A stretch of DNA of 33,792 nt. Origin: Limisphaerales bacterium (GTDB lineage: Bacteria; Verrucomicrobiota; Verrucomicrobiia; Limisphaerales; UBA11358). Position numbers and translations under genes: made by a program. Positions 15,173 through 25,604 of this stretch are shown in pieces. Under the pieces are notes generated by a model that did not search any database, was not told the DNA's origin, and saw only the letters and a program-made list of their open reading frames with translations. Where the stretch lies: assembly GCA_003134375.1 (NCBI GenBank), contig PLAY01000134.1:1-33792 (forward strand), given 5' to 3'. Numbering within the stretch: position 1 is the first letter of the stretch; each line of letters opens with the position of its first letter.

Positions 15173-15862
15173 TCATTCCCCCTCCAACTCCAGCCGGTAT
15201 CCCACGCCATGCACAGTCTTGAGCCAGCGCGGTTCGTCCGGATCCGGTTCCAGCTTGGCCCGCAGGCTGGCGATGTGGTTGTCCACCGTGCGCGTCGTCG
15301 GAAACGCCGCATAGCCCCAGACCGCGTCGAGAAACCGCTCGCGGGTAACCGGTTCGCCTTCGGCTTCGGCCATCAGCCGCAGCATGGCAAATTCCTTGGC
15401 GGTCAGGTAAATTTGTTTTTTGCCGCGCACCGCGGTCTGCCGGGCCAGGTCAATTTCGATTTCGCCCAGCCGCAATTTTTCCATCGCTTTGGCCTGCCGC
15501 TGGAACCGCCGCAGCAGCGCCCGCACCCGGGCGAGTAGTTCCTCGGTGCTGAAGGGTTTGACGAGATAATCATCCGCGCCGGCGTCCAGGCCGGTGACCC
15601 GGTCCTCAATCCGGCCCTTGGCGGTGAGCATGAGCACAGGCACGGTGTTGGCCAGACGGCGCAACTCGGCGCACAGCGCGAAGCCATCGAGCTTCGGCAT
15701 CATGACGTCGAGCAGGATGAGGTCGGGCTTTTCGTCGAGCGCGCGTTGCAGGCCGCTCTCACCGTCGGCGGCGGCGAGCACGCGATAGCCCTCTGCCGTG
15801 AGCAGGTCGGTCAGTGCGGTGCGCATGGGCGCTTCGTCTTCGATGATTAAAATGCGGGACAT
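15173..15862 (-). CDS. OmpR/PhoB-family response regulator
   Basis: 229 residues. The receiver domain (about 1-120) has the acidic pair IIEDEA, the phosphoacceptor Asp52 in LILLDVMMPKLDG and the conserved Lys in VLMLTAKGR. The C-terminal winged helix (about 130-229) has LTAKEFAMLRLMAE, RERFLDAVWG and TRTVDNHIASLRAKLE. The start ATG 15862 gives MSRILIIEDEA; the frame is open upstream only because a heptamer repeat is translatable there. It lies about 90 bases downstream of the sensor kinase on the same strand, separated by that repeat. Likely targets are its own operon and the coiled-coil gene, both carrying the same direct-repeat motif. Confidence 0.95.
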   Translation of the reverse strand: MSRILIIEDEAPMRTALTDLLTAEGYRVLAAADGESGLQRALDEKPDLILLDVMMPKLDGFALCAELRRLANTVPVLMLTAKGRIEDRVTGLDAGADDYLVKPFSTEELLARVRALLRRFQRQAKAMEKLRLGEIEIDLARQTAVRGKKQIYLTAKEFAMLRLMAEAEGEPVTRERFLDAVWGYAAFPTTRTVDNHIASLRAKLEPDPDEPRWLKTVHGVGYRLELEGE

Positions 15863-15875
15863 TTTAAAAAGGGGG

Positions 15876-15954
15876 AAACATCGAACATCGAACATCGAAC
15901 GCTGAACGCTGAAGTGAAGCGTATCCGAGCGACGGCGCATTCGATGTTCGACGT

Positions 15955-15977
<23 letters not shown>
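15876..15977. repeat. GAACATC inverted-repeat element between kinase and regulator genes
   Basis: The left part (15876-15913) holds three ACATCGA units and two GAACGCT units. The right part (15940-15977) is their inverted copy (TTCGATG, TTCGACG, TTCAATG). The right arm contains the kinase stop codon and codes for its last residues (NETSNIEH). Similar elements lie at 33056-33153 and, partly, at 15103-15172. Confidence 0.85.
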
Positions 15978-18192
<2,215 letters not shown>

Positions 18193-18236
18193 GTGCGTTC
18201 TTTATGTGCCAAGCTTACGCGCCCGGCAAGCCGCAG

Positions 18237-18256
18237 TTGTCACGGTTTTGCAAAAT
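18237..18256 (-). promoter_or_regulatory. Direct-repeat operator upstream of the histidine kinase gene
   Basis: The minus strand carries TTGCAA-N5-TGACAA, almost the same as the site at 15006-15025 and at the same distance (45 bases) from the ATG. The half-sites are 11 bp apart, as expected for an OmpR-type dimer. Autoregulation of the kinase-regulator operon is the simplest reading. Confidence 0.6.
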
Positions 18257-18469
18257 TTCCGACGCCAATCACCGCCCGCCGATGTCAGCGTTTGTCAAAG
18301 GCTGCCGCGCTAACATTATTTCGCACTTCCGTTCCGTTGCAACTGGCTGGCCAGGTTTTTTATCCAGGTGTTGTTCAGGTCCAGTTTCAGGCAGGTGGAA
18401 GCCACCAGCTTAGTCGGCTCACGGGAGAGATTTACCCGAACGCTTGAACTCTTGGACCGGGGCACAGTT

Positions 18470-18547
18470 CCTGGGAGCGCTGGCGTCTCGCCGGCGAGTT
18501 CTGGTTTTCGGCTCCCGACAGGCCGGCGAGACGCCGGCACTCCCAGG
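18470..18547. repeat. Palindromic element after the MFS gene
   Basis: Arms 18470-18495 and 18522-18547 match as inverted repeats at 24 of 26 positions (GGCGTCTCGCCGGC core). It lies just past the MFS stop codon, so it may act as a terminator. The rest of the 18193-18551 gap holds the kinase promoter region and no convincing gene. Confidence 0.85.
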
Positions 18548-18551
18548 AGGC

Positions 18552-19826
18552 TTATGGGAAAGCATCATCCCGTTTGGATTTTGGCAGCAAAAAGCAAAGT
18601 GCTGCCGCCGCGAGCAGCGCGATACCTAAAACCCCGAAGGGAATGGTGATGCCGTGCGTCCGATATTTTAATTCGCCAACGATGGCCGGGCCGAGATAGC
18701 CGCCGACATTGCCGAGCGCATTTACCAAGCCCATGACCGCGCCGGCGGTCGCGCGCGGCATGGTTTCCGTGGGAATGGCAAAGAACGGGGCCAGCCCGGC
18801 GAACGGCCCCGGAATGGCCAGGCACAGGAATGCATACGAAAGCCAGAAGGAATGTTCCTTGAGCAAAACGCTCGCGATGAGGGATGCACCGCTCACGGCA
18901 TAAATAAAGGCGGCGTGGCCGCGCCGCTCGCCGGTCCGGTCCGAATGCCGCGACAGCAGCACCATGACGACGGCGGTGACCGCGTAAGGAACGGCAAAGA
19001 GCAGGCCGGTTTCCAGGCCGGTGAAATTATGGCCGCCGCCCCTGAGCCCTTCCGTGAGAAACGTGTTGCAGCCGTAAGAGGCGCTGTTGTAAAGGAAACA
19101 AACCGCCAGCATGACGAAAACCGCCGGTTGCAGGCAGGCACGCCCGACGGAAATCTTTTTGGCCGGCTCCAGTTCCCCGGCCTCGCGTTGCAGCGTGGCT
19201 TCGAGAAAATCCTTTTCCTCGCGCGAAATCCATTTTGCGTCGCGCGGATGGTCGCTGATGAAATAAAGCCAGACCGGCAACCAGAGGAACGGCAAGGCGC
19301 CTTCCGCCATCAGCATCGTCTGCCAGCCCCAGCCGCCCAGCAGCCAGCCGGAGAGCGGTGCGGACGCGGCGACTGCCAGCGGCTGGCAAAGGTTCCAGTA
19401 GGCATTCGCGCGGGCGCGTTCCGAGCGCGGGAACCAGTTCGCCAGCACCACCAGCATGGTGGGAAACACGCCGCTTTCCGCCACGCCGAGCAGAAAGCGC
19501 ATCACGGCAAATTCCCGGAAACTGGAAACCAAACCACAGCCGACCGCGCAGATGCCCCAGAACACCAGGAAAAGGGAGATCAATTTTTTCGGGCTCCAGC
19601 GGCCGGCCAGGTAACCGCCGGGAATCTGCAACAGCACATAGCCGAGAAAGAAAATGCCGGCGGCCTGGCCTTTCAACCGGTCATCCATGAGCAGGTCCCG
19701 CATCATGGACGAAATCTTTGGGTCCAGCGCCAGCGCCACGTTCGTGCGGTCCACGTACGAAATCGTGTACATGATCAGCGCGACGGGGATGATGCGCAGC
19801 CAGCGTTGTGATTTCACGGAATTCAA
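18552..19826 (-). CDS. MFS transporter, anion:cation symporter (ACS) family
   Basis: 424 residues with about twelve hydrophobic helices. The early part MYTISYVDRTNVALALDPKI and the segment GIFFLGYVLLQIPGGYLAGR are hallmarks of the ACS family (phthalate, hexuronate, galactarate and similar carboxylates taken up with protons). A loop with GVAESGVFPTMLVVLANWFP also fits. The substrate cannot be assigned. It stands alone: transcribed like the upstream M56 gene but 142 bases from its stop, and followed by a palindrome and the kinase operon promoter. ATG 19826 gives a normal short cytoplasmic N-terminus. Confidence 0.92.
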   Translation of the reverse strand: MNSVKSQRWLRIIPVALIMYTISYVDRTNVALALDPKISSMMRDLLMDDRLKGQAAGIFFLGYVLLQIPGGYLAGRWSPKKLISLFLVFWGICAVGCGLVSSFREFAVMRFLLGVAESGVFPTMLVVLANWFPRSERARANAYWNLCQPLAVAASAPLSGWLLGGWGWQTMLMAEGALPFLWLPVWLYFISDHPRDAKWISREEKDFLEATLQREAGELEPAKKISVGRACLQPAVFVMLAVCFLYNSASYGCNTFLTEGLRGGGHNFTGLETGLLFAVPYAVTAVVMVLLSRHSDRTGERRGHAAFIYAVSGASLIASVLLKEHSFWLSYAFLCLAIPGPFAGLAPFFAIPTETMPRATAGAVMGLVNALGNVGGYLGPAIVGELKYRTHGITIPFGVLGIALLAAAALCFLLPKSKRDDAFP

Positions 19827-19968
19827 GCTGGCGCGTTGTTAACAGAAGAACCCGGCGCTGTTCAATGGTTAACTTTTCGCGCAAAGTCGGCAGGCAGGCA
19901 ATCACGCGTTCGGTGGGCTTCCGAACCACCGGCCAGCACGTGTAAGAGTTTACCCGAAGCGAGCCGCT

Positions 19969-22668
19969 CTACTTTGCCCCCGCAGCCTGCTTCAATTCTC
20001 CAGCCAGTTTTCGAAATGAGGCAGGATCAATTCCCTCACTGAGGGGAAATTTGGCTGCGGTTTCCGCCACCAATATCGCATCGGAAATCCGGTTTTGACT
20101 TTTCAAGAGGTCAACGTAGCGATTGATGACTTCGGGCGAGTAGGGACAAAGAGCCAAAGCCTGGCGAAAGGCAAAGTCCGCTTCCCGAGCCATGCGCTCT
20201 TTTTCCGACGCGCTGGTCGAATGATTCATACGCCACGCGTAAATTCCGCCGAGGGAGCTCCGCAATTTGGAGAACATCTTGCGCGCGTAATCGTTTTGCA
20301 CAAATCGCAGATCGCCTTTGAATCCACTGAGGTCCTGTTTGAGTTGCACCTTTTCCACGAACGCAACGACCTGCTGTACCGGCGTATCGTAGTTCAGCCA
20401 ATCACCAATCATTGGCCGGATGCAGCGCGTCCAGCAATCGTGATCCCGTTGAACGATTTCGTCGGACAATTCCGGCAGCGGCTGGCGGTTGATTTTCATG
20501 ATCAGCCCGTGCGGCTCCAGGTAGGGATACATCCAGTCGAGCGGGAAACTTTCCTCGATGTAAAACTCGCGACCGGGATTTCTGTCAAAGATGATTTTGA
20601 CCAGCAGACCGTTGATGGACATCACGGCGACCTGGCCGCTAACCATGATGCGCCCGTCCGGTTCCTCTCGGAAATCCTCGTTCGGTTTTAGTTGGTGGTT
20701 GTGAAGACGTTGCACCGCGTCCTGCATGTAGTCCTGAAAACATTTTTGCGAGTCTTCGCCTGTGGGAGTGTAAATACTCTTTGTTTCGGCCTGGTTTTTC
20801 CCCACTGTTTTTTCAGCATCCGCGCGGGCTTGCACCTCGGCCAGAATGATTTTCATGCGCTCGTCGCGCTTCCGACTCAAATCATTCACCGCTTCCTCGG
20901 CGGCTTTGTATTGCGGATCGGCCTTGTCAGTTTCCACGGAGTCCAGTTTCTGCACGACCGCCGGCCATTCCGCATCCCAAGCTTGAAGCTGGCGGTCCGC
21001 CCGTCTCGCTTCAATCACTTGGTTGAGCAACTTTGCCTGTTCGCCGTATGTGTTCTTTAAATATTCCAGATAAGACCAATCGGCCAGCGCATTTTGCGTG
21101 AGCGTGTAGAACGGATCGGCGTCCACGTGCGACTTGCAAAACGCCGTGGGCAGTGCGCGTCCCGGATCCGTGCCGCCAAAATAAATGCTGCCCGCCGGAA
21201 TGGAATTGATGATGCCGTCAACCGCAATCTGCGTGTATTTCGGCTCGCAATTGACGACGTGGTCGTAGGCCATGCTGATTTCCAGCACGGGCTGCCAGAA
21301 CCTCGTCCGCAGGCTCAACTCGGGATGTTGATGTTTGTTGCTGTATTGCGGATGACGTTTCTTGAAACTCTCATACATGTTCGTCACCGTTTGCCAATCG
21401 CCTTTGGTGGCCGCGACAAAGAAGCGCTGAAACTCCGGCGAAATTTTTTCTCCGGCCGCCGCCGCCAATGTCTGCGACTGTTTTTCCTTCTCCATCGAGA
21501 AGGCTTCGAGGCGGGCAATCTGCTGTTTGCGAAGCAGGTTGGATTCATCCGTGCCGCTGCCGGCAGTGCCCGGCCTGTTCCCGCCCAGACCCAGGGTGAT
21601 TCCACCGACCACAGCCAGAATGGCCATCGCCGTTGCCAATCGCAGCCGCCGGTTCCGGGAGGCATCTACAATTGCCGTAATCCGGCCTTCCAGTTGCGAC
21701 GAGCGGGCCATCGCAATGGCCGCCACCTGTGGCACACGCCGAAAATTTTTGGCAATTTCGACCAGGTGACCTGCATAATCCGACGCCTTGCAACCGGCGT
21801 ACAGCACCAAGTCATCACACGCGCGCTCCCGCTCGACGCACATCCGCCGCGCTGCCAGCCAGGCCAGCGGATTGAACCAGTAAAACGCGCAGAAAATTTT
21901 TGCCGTAAATTGCGTCAAACAATCCCAGCGCTTCACGTGTGCCAGTTCATGCAGCAAAACAATCCGCCGCCGCTCCACCGGCCATTGCCCGGATTCCGTG
22001 GGTAGCAAAACCGCCGGCCGCCACCAGCCCCAGGTCAGCGGCATTACGTTGTCGGCCGACTGCAACAAATTCACGGCCCGCCGCAGACGCAGCGTTTCAC
22101 GGACTTCTTCCAGCAGAACCGTCCAGTCCGCACCTTGCAGCGGCTGCGCTTTCCGGGAAAATTTGCGGAGCCGGAGTTGTCCGCTGGCCGTGGAAATCAA
22201 AACCAGCGCTGTTCCGGCAAACCACGCAATGCCTCCGAACACCAGCCAGTTTGCGCTGAAATGAGCGGCGATCTGCCGGCTGCCGCCGGAAGGATCGTGG
22301 GACACGTTGGGTGATTCTGCCCGGCCCGGCGCAGCCGGCGTTTCCGGTGCGAGCGTTCCGGGGCTGGTGCCGGGCGCAAGTTCCAGCGCCAGGGAAACCC
22401 GGTTGCCGGAATCATAGCCGGTTGAAACCGACCAAAGCGGCCTTTGCCACGACGGCAGCATCGAGGACAGCAACGGCAGGCAAGGCAGACTCGCCACGGC
22501 CAAAAACCAGATCAAGTGCCGGGTTGCCGACGACGAGCGCCGCCACAGCACGCACACCCCGCCGGCCAGCGCGAGCACAATGAAACTTTTGAGAAAGGCA
22601 TCGAGAAACAACGCGACACAATGGGAGTTCTGAACGGTGCGGGAAACGAGCGTAATCCAAGAATTCAT
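19969..22668 (-). CDS. BlaR1/MecR1-type M56 metalloprotease with a large extra domain
   Basis: About 899 residues. Several N-terminal helices surround a cytoplasm-facing M56 protease domain with the zinc motif HELAH (residues 240-244) and the downstream ERERACDDLVLYAG that supplies a third ligand. A further helix (about 325-345) precedes a long outer domain. Unlike BlaR1, that domain is not a penicillin-binding sensor; it is a paralogue of the lipoprotein at 23173-24579 (shared GSIYFGGTDPGR, DPFYTLTQNAL, SEDSQKCFQDYM-like, FYIEESFPLDWMYPYLEPHG). It has about 95 extra residues of charged helix between the DYL and IYTP segments. In BlaR1 systems the protease removes the BlaI repressor when the outer domain senses its signal. 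ATG 22668 follows the blaI stop by one base (TGATATG) with GGAGGG upstream, so translation is coupled. Confidence 0.92.
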   Translation of the reverse strand: MNSWITLVSRTVQNSHCVALFLDAFLKSFIVLALAGGVCVLWRRSSSATRHLIWFLAVASLPCLPLLSSMLPSWQRPLWSVSTGYDSGNRVSLALELAPGTSPGTLAPETPAAPGRAESPNVSHDPSGGSRQIAAHFSANWLVFGGIAWFAGTALVLISTASGQLRLRKFSRKAQPLQGADWTVLLEEVRETLRLRRAVNLLQSADNVMPLTWGWWRPAVLLPTESGQWPVERRRIVLLHELAHVKRWDCLTQFTAKIFCAFYWFNPLAWLAARRMCVERERACDDLVLYAGCKASDYAGHLVEIAKNFRRVPQVAAIAMARSSQLEGRITAIVDASRNRRLRLATAMAILAVVGGITLGLGGNRPGTAGSGTDESNLLRKQQIARLEAFSMEKEKQSQTLAAAAGEKISPEFQRFFVAATKGDWQTVTNMYESFKKRHPQYSNKHQHPELSLRTRFWQPVLEISMAYDHVVNCEPKYTQIAVDGIINSIPAGSIYFGGTDPGRALPTAFCKSHVDADPFYTLTQNALADWSYLEYLKNTYGEQAKLLNQVIEARRADRQLQAWDAEWPAVVQKLDSVETDKADPQYKAAEEAVNDLSRKRDERMKIILAEVQARADAEKTVGKNQAETKSIYTPTGEDSQKCFQDYMQDAVQRLHNHQLKPNEDFREEPDGRIMVSGQVAVMSINGLLVKIIFDRNPGREFYIEESFPLDWMYPYLEPHGLIMKINRQPLPELSDEIVQRDHDCWTRCIRPMIGDWLNYDTPVQQVVAFVEKVQLKQDLSGFKGDLRFVQNDYARKMFSKLRSSLGGIYAWRMNHSTSASEKERMAREADFAFRQALALCPYSPEVINRYVDLLKSQNRISDAILVAETAAKFPLSEGIDPASFRKLAGELKQAAGAK

Positions 22669-22669
22669 A

Positions 22670-23053
22670 TCAACGGCCCTCCTTTTTGGCTTGTTTGATG
22701 ATTTGCTGCAATTTGCCAAGCTCGGCTTCCGAAAGCTGCGTGTCGGCGGTTTCCAGCAACGCGGCCATCGCCTGCGTGACCGAGCCTTGGAAAAAAGTCG
22801 AAACCAGCCGCTTCAAGGCGGACCGGCTGGCGGCTGCCTTCGATGTGCGCGGCAGATAAATGTAACGCACGCCGTCCTGCCGGTGCCGGATATGGCCCTT
22901 TTCCTCCAGAATCCGCAGCAGGGCGCGAACGGCGGAATAGCCGGGAGGATCGGGCAGCGCCGCCCGCACCTCGGCGGCCGTGGCGGATTCCTTCGTGTGC
23001 AGAACGTCCATGATCTGGCGTTCCCGCCGGCTAAGTTGTTGTTCCAAACTCAT
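22670..23053 (-). CDS. blaI: BlaI/MecI/CopY-family transcriptional repressor
   Basis: 127 residues. The winged-helix part has LSRRERQIMDVLHTKESATAAEV, SAVRALLRILEEKGHIRH and DGVRYIYLP, all characteristic of BlaI/MecI. The C-terminal helix (LKRLVSTFFQGSVTQAMAALL) is the dimerisation region that M56 proteases cut. It precedes and is coupled to the M56 gene. Two dyads of the TGCTAA/TTAGCA kind bracket its promoter, so it should repress its own operon. The predicted transcription start is only about 5 bases before the ATG, giving a nearly leaderless message. The signal and further targets are unknown; a beta-lactamase gene is not present in the window. Confidence 0.95.
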   Translation of the reverse strand: MSLEQQLSRRERQIMDVLHTKESATAAEVRAALPDPPGYSAVRALLRILEEKGHIRHRQDGVRYIYLPRTSKAAASRSALKRLVSTFFQGSVTQAMAALLETADTQLSEAELGKLQQIIKQAKKEGR

Positions 23054-23056
23054 GAT

Positions 23057-23115
23057 ATGCTAATTTTTTAGCATAACTGGCCGGCGTGTCAACCAAAAAT
23101 GCTAAAATTTTAGCA
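23057..23115 (-). promoter_or_regulatory. BlaI-type promoter with two operator dyads
   Basis: Dyad 1 (23057-23074) is ATGCTAA-N4-TTAGCAT and dyad 2 (23100-23115) is TGCTAAAATTTTAGCA, both perfect. Their centres are 42 bp apart, four helical turns. On the minus strand a -35 TTGACA (23087-23092) and a -10-like TAAAAA (23065-23070, spacing 16) lie between and inside them, so dyad 1 covers the -10 and dyad 2 sits just upstream of the -35. Confidence 0.85.
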
Positions 23116-23172
23116 GGCCGGCTTCCGGCAAAACTGGCTGCCCGTGTGAAAGTTTGTCAGAAGCCGCATCCG

Positions 23173-24579
23173 TTACTTCCCGCCGGAGGATGTTTGCTTC
23201 GCCTTCTGGAATTTTTTCACTTGTTCAACCAATGCGCGTATCTGGTCGCCTTCCTTGCCTTGCATTGCCTGCATTTGCGCCGCCGTTTCCGCCACGACGA
23301 GGGCGTCGGCAATCCGGTCCTGGGCCAGCAGGAAATTGATATATCGGAATACGGCCTCCGGTGAATACGGGCACAACGCCCAAGCCTGCCGGAAGGCGAA
23401 ATCCGCCGCGCGCGCCATGCGCTCTTTTTCCGACGCATTCGTAGCCTGTTTCAGGCGCCAAGCGTAAAGTCCAGCGATTGAATCCCGCAGCTTGGAAAAC
23501 GTCTTGTGGGAGTAGGCGTTTTGAATAAAACGCGGATCGCCGGTGAAACCGCTGAAATCCTGTTTTCCAAAAGTCTTTTTGGCAAACGCAGCCACCTGTT
23601 CAACCGGCGTGTCATCATTCAGCCAGTCGCCGATCATCGGTTGCACCAGCTTTGCCCAGTAATCGTGATCGCGCGCGAGAATTTCGTTGGACAATCCCGG
23701 CAGCGGCTGGTGGTTAATTTTGAAAATCAGGCCGTGCGGTTCGAGATACGGATACATCCAGTCGAACGGGAAACTTTCTTCGATGTAAAATTCGTGGTCG
23801 GGATTTTTGTCCAGGATGAGTTTGACCATCAGGCCGGCGATTTGCATCACGGCAACCTGACCACTGACCTGGATCTTGCCATCCACTATTTTCACATCTT
23901 CACCCGGCATGAGCTGGTGGCTTTGCATCCGACGCTGCGCATCCTCCATGTAATCCTGAAAACATTTCTGCGAATCTTCCGAGGTGGGAATGTAAATCCT
24001 GCCTCCATACATGCTCCGCAAATAATCCAAATAACTGCCATCGCACAAAGCGTTCTGGGTAAGTGTGAAAAACGGGTCGCCCTTCACCTGCGATTTTTGC
24101 ATCGCCGTGATCAAGAACCGGCCGGGATCGGTGCCGCCAAAGTAAATGCTTCCTTGCGGGATGGAATCGATGATGTCGTTGGCATAAGCCGCCGAATATT
24201 TTTCGTCACCCTCGCCGAAAGCAGCAAAGCCTCCCCAAATTTCTGCCACTGCCTGCCATGGTATTCCTTGCAACTGCCACTCCGGTTCGCCAACGGTCTC
24301 AAAATGGCCATTTCTCCGCCCTAAATCATAGAACATATTGCTGACCACAAGCCAGTCTCCCCTGTCTGCTGCCGCAAAAAATCTTTTGAAGTCTTCTGGC
24401 ATTTTGTTCGTTGCGGCATTTGCCTGCGCCTCCTTTTCCGCAACGAATGATTTCAACTGGGCCGCAACCTCCGGATTTTTAAGCGACTGAAACGACGCCA
24501 TTTGCTTTTTGGCGCAGCCGCCGATGAATAATCCAACGCCCAGAATGACCACCCCCAGTGATTTGATTGTCGTCTTCAT
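23173..24579 (-). CDS. Lipoprotein paralogous to the M56 protein's outer domain
   Basis: 468 residues from ATG 24579. The signal sequence VVILGVGLFIGGCAKK ends in a lipobox, predicting a lipid-anchored protein in the periplasm or outer membrane. The mature protein has no named domain that I recognise. Its segments FKRFFAAADRGDWLVVSNM, GSIYFGGTDPGRFLITA, DPFFTLTQNALCDGSYLDY, FYIEESFPFDWMYPYLEPHG and a helical C-terminal part (RAADFAFRQAWALCPYSPEA) repeat those of the M56 protein's outer domain in the same order. It lies just upstream of blaI on the same strand, with the blaI promoter in between. It could be a ligand, competitor or partner of that domain. Start at the internal Met gives the signal peptide; the longer frame to 24621 is unlikely. 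Confidence 0.85.
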   Translation of the reverse strand: MKTTIKSLGVVILGVGLFIGGCAKKQMASFQSLKNPEVAAQLKSFVAEKEAQANAATNKMPEDFKRFFAAADRGDWLVVSNMFYDLGRRNGHFETVGEPEWQLQGIPWQAVAEIWGGFAAFGEGDEKYSAAYANDIIDSIPQGSIYFGGTDPGRFLITAMQKSQVKGDPFFTLTQNALCDGSYLDYLRSMYGGRIYIPTSEDSQKCFQDYMEDAQRRMQSHQLMPGEDVKIVDGKIQVSGQVAVMQIAGLMVKLILDKNPDHEFYIEESFPFDWMYPYLEPHGLIFKINHQPLPGLSNEILARDHDYWAKLVQPMIGDWLNDDTPVEQVAAFAKKTFGKQDFSGFTGDPRFIQNAYSHKTFSKLRDSIAGLYAWRLKQATNASEKERMARAADFAFRQAWALCPYSPEAVFRYINFLLAQDRIADALVVAETAAQMQAMQGKEGDQIRALVEQVKKFQKAKQTSSGGK

Positions 24580-24761
24580 AGTTTTGCGTTTTGTGCGATT
24601 CCATTGACGTCTCAGCACCATTTGCCCAGTACCATCACTGAATAGACACCGGCACTGCCGAATTTGTATGAAAAATCCGCGCCCCTGCGTTTATCCCAAT
24701 TTCCCTTCACCCGGCAACTGAAACTTTCCGTGCGGCTGCCGGCGCGTATGTGATGGCCGGA

Positions 24762-25220
24762 TTATTTCAAAGACTGATTTTCCCCGGCGGTGAGGGGCGG
24801 CCACACTTTGAGTTTTTGCGTGACCGCCAGAATGCGCTGAAAACTGCGCCTGTCGAACGAAACAAAGGTTTTGAAATTGCCGGTCACGGCGGCGGCCACG
24901 TGCAGGGCATCCAACGAACGGAGCTTTTTCCAGCGCGGGCAATAGTTGATGATCAATCCCGCAGCGCGCCGGGCGACGAGATCGGCCTCCAGCTCCAGTG
25001 GGTAAAGTTTTTTGCCCCCGGCCATATCCTCCTTGACCCAGTCCCAAAGTGTTTCGGCGCTTTCGGGATGACTGGTCCAAAAGGATTTTGCCAGTTCCGG
25101 CCAGTGCAGAAAAAACAGCGGCAGGCGGGGCTTGTTGCTTTCAATGAAGTGTCGGGCACTGGCGGTGTTGGCATCCAAGCCGTAAGCGGACGCAATGAAA
25201 CTGGTGTCGGCGTAAATCAT
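24762..25220 (-). CDS. PIN-domain toxin (VapC-like)
   Basis: 152 residues. The PIN nuclease acids are visible: Asp5 in MIYADTSFIAS, an acidic patch in YPLELEADL, Asp in LRSLDALHVAAA and Asp in TFVSFDRRSF. VapC-type PIN domains cut RNA using these acids and magnesium. The start ATG overlaps the stop of the upstream antitoxin gene by four bases (ATGA), the usual toxin-antitoxin layout. The gap 24580-24761 on the far side of the toxin shows no gene. Confidence 0.9.
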   Translation of the reverse strand: MIYADTSFIASAYGLDANTASARHFIESNKPRLPLFFLHWPELAKSFWTSHPESAETLWDWVKEDMAGGKKLYPLELEADLVARRAAGLIINYCPRWKKLRSLDALHVAAAVTGNFKTFVSFDRRSFQRILAVTQKLKVWPPLTAGENQSLK

Positions 25221-25447
25221 CGTTCGCCGGCTTCCTCGCGCAGTTCAGCCACGGTTTTGCGCGACGGTTTAAGGTGCAGGGATTTCATCTTTTTCCAGTG
25301 GCTGTCCCAGGTGGTCGGCTCGGAAGCCGCCGCCGCTTCGCCGACAACTTTCTGCAGGAATGAATAAGTGGTCTCGCCCCGTTCGCGGGCGGCCTTTTCA
25401 AACCGCCGGGCGATTTCGTCGTCAACTCGTGTTTGCAGCAGTGTCAT
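25217..25447 (-). CDS. Antitoxin for the PIN toxin, ribbon-helix-helix type
   Basis: 76 residues. The N-terminal part TLLQTRVDDEIARRFEKAA followed by ERGETTYSFLQKVVGEAA looks like a ribbon-helix-helix DNA-binding unit. The C-terminal half (WDSHWKKMKSLHLKPSRKT) is the likely toxin-binding tail. It precedes the toxin with a four-base overlap, and the pair should autoregulate. The -10 box is only 8 bases from the ATG, so the transcript is predicted to be nearly leaderless. Confidence 0.85.
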   Translation of the reverse strand: MTLLQTRVDDEIARRFEKAARERGETTYSFLQKVVGEAAAASEPTTWDSHWKKMKSLHLKPSRKTVAELREEAGER

Positions 25448-25454
25448 ACACCAG

Positions 25455-25482
25455 ACTGTAATCTTGCGGTGTGGAATGTCAA
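25455..25482 (-). promoter_or_regulatory. Promoter of the toxin-antitoxin operon
   Basis: On the minus strand, -35 TTGACA (25477-25482) and -10 TACAGT (25455-25460) with 16 bases between. The -10 ends 7 bases before the antitoxin ATG (25447), so transcription should start at or just before the start codon. Confidence 0.65.
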
Positions 25483-25524
25483 CCCCCGGTTCTCCACCCC
25501 GCTGTCCGTCCTCAAGTTCCTAAT

Positions 25525-25571
25525 TTGGAATTATTCTAAGTATTGACAGATGCTTGAGATGGGTCTAGTGT
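25525..25571 (+). promoter_or_regulatory. Per/Fur-like box and promoter of the fur-suf operon
   Basis: A 15-bp dyad TTGGAAT-T-ATTCTAA (25525-25539), close in form to PerR/Fur boxes (7-1-7), lies three bases upstream of -35 TTGACA (25543-25548). The -10 is TAGTGT (25566-25571) with a 17-base spacer. Transcription would start near 25578, so the box sits upstream of the -35, where a regulator could repress or activate. The gene that follows is itself a Fur family regulator. Confidence 0.65.
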
Positions 25572-25604
25572 GCCGGCGAGATGAGCTTGGTCGAGAAGAA
25601 TAAA

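Noticed and set aside
18316-18540. A 74-codon minus-strand frame between the kinase and MFS genes
   Set aside because: About a third of it is the palindromic element and the rest has no family features or start signal, so a gene is not supported.
18852-19811. A 319-codon plus-strand open frame opposite the MFS gene
   Set aside because: The minus strand codes for a normal twelve-helix transporter; the plus-strand product is hydrophilic and without motifs.
19969-24579. A beta-lactam resistance locus
   Set aside because: BlaI and an M56 protease are present, but there is no beta-lactamase or penicillin-binding sensor domain; the outer domain is of another family.
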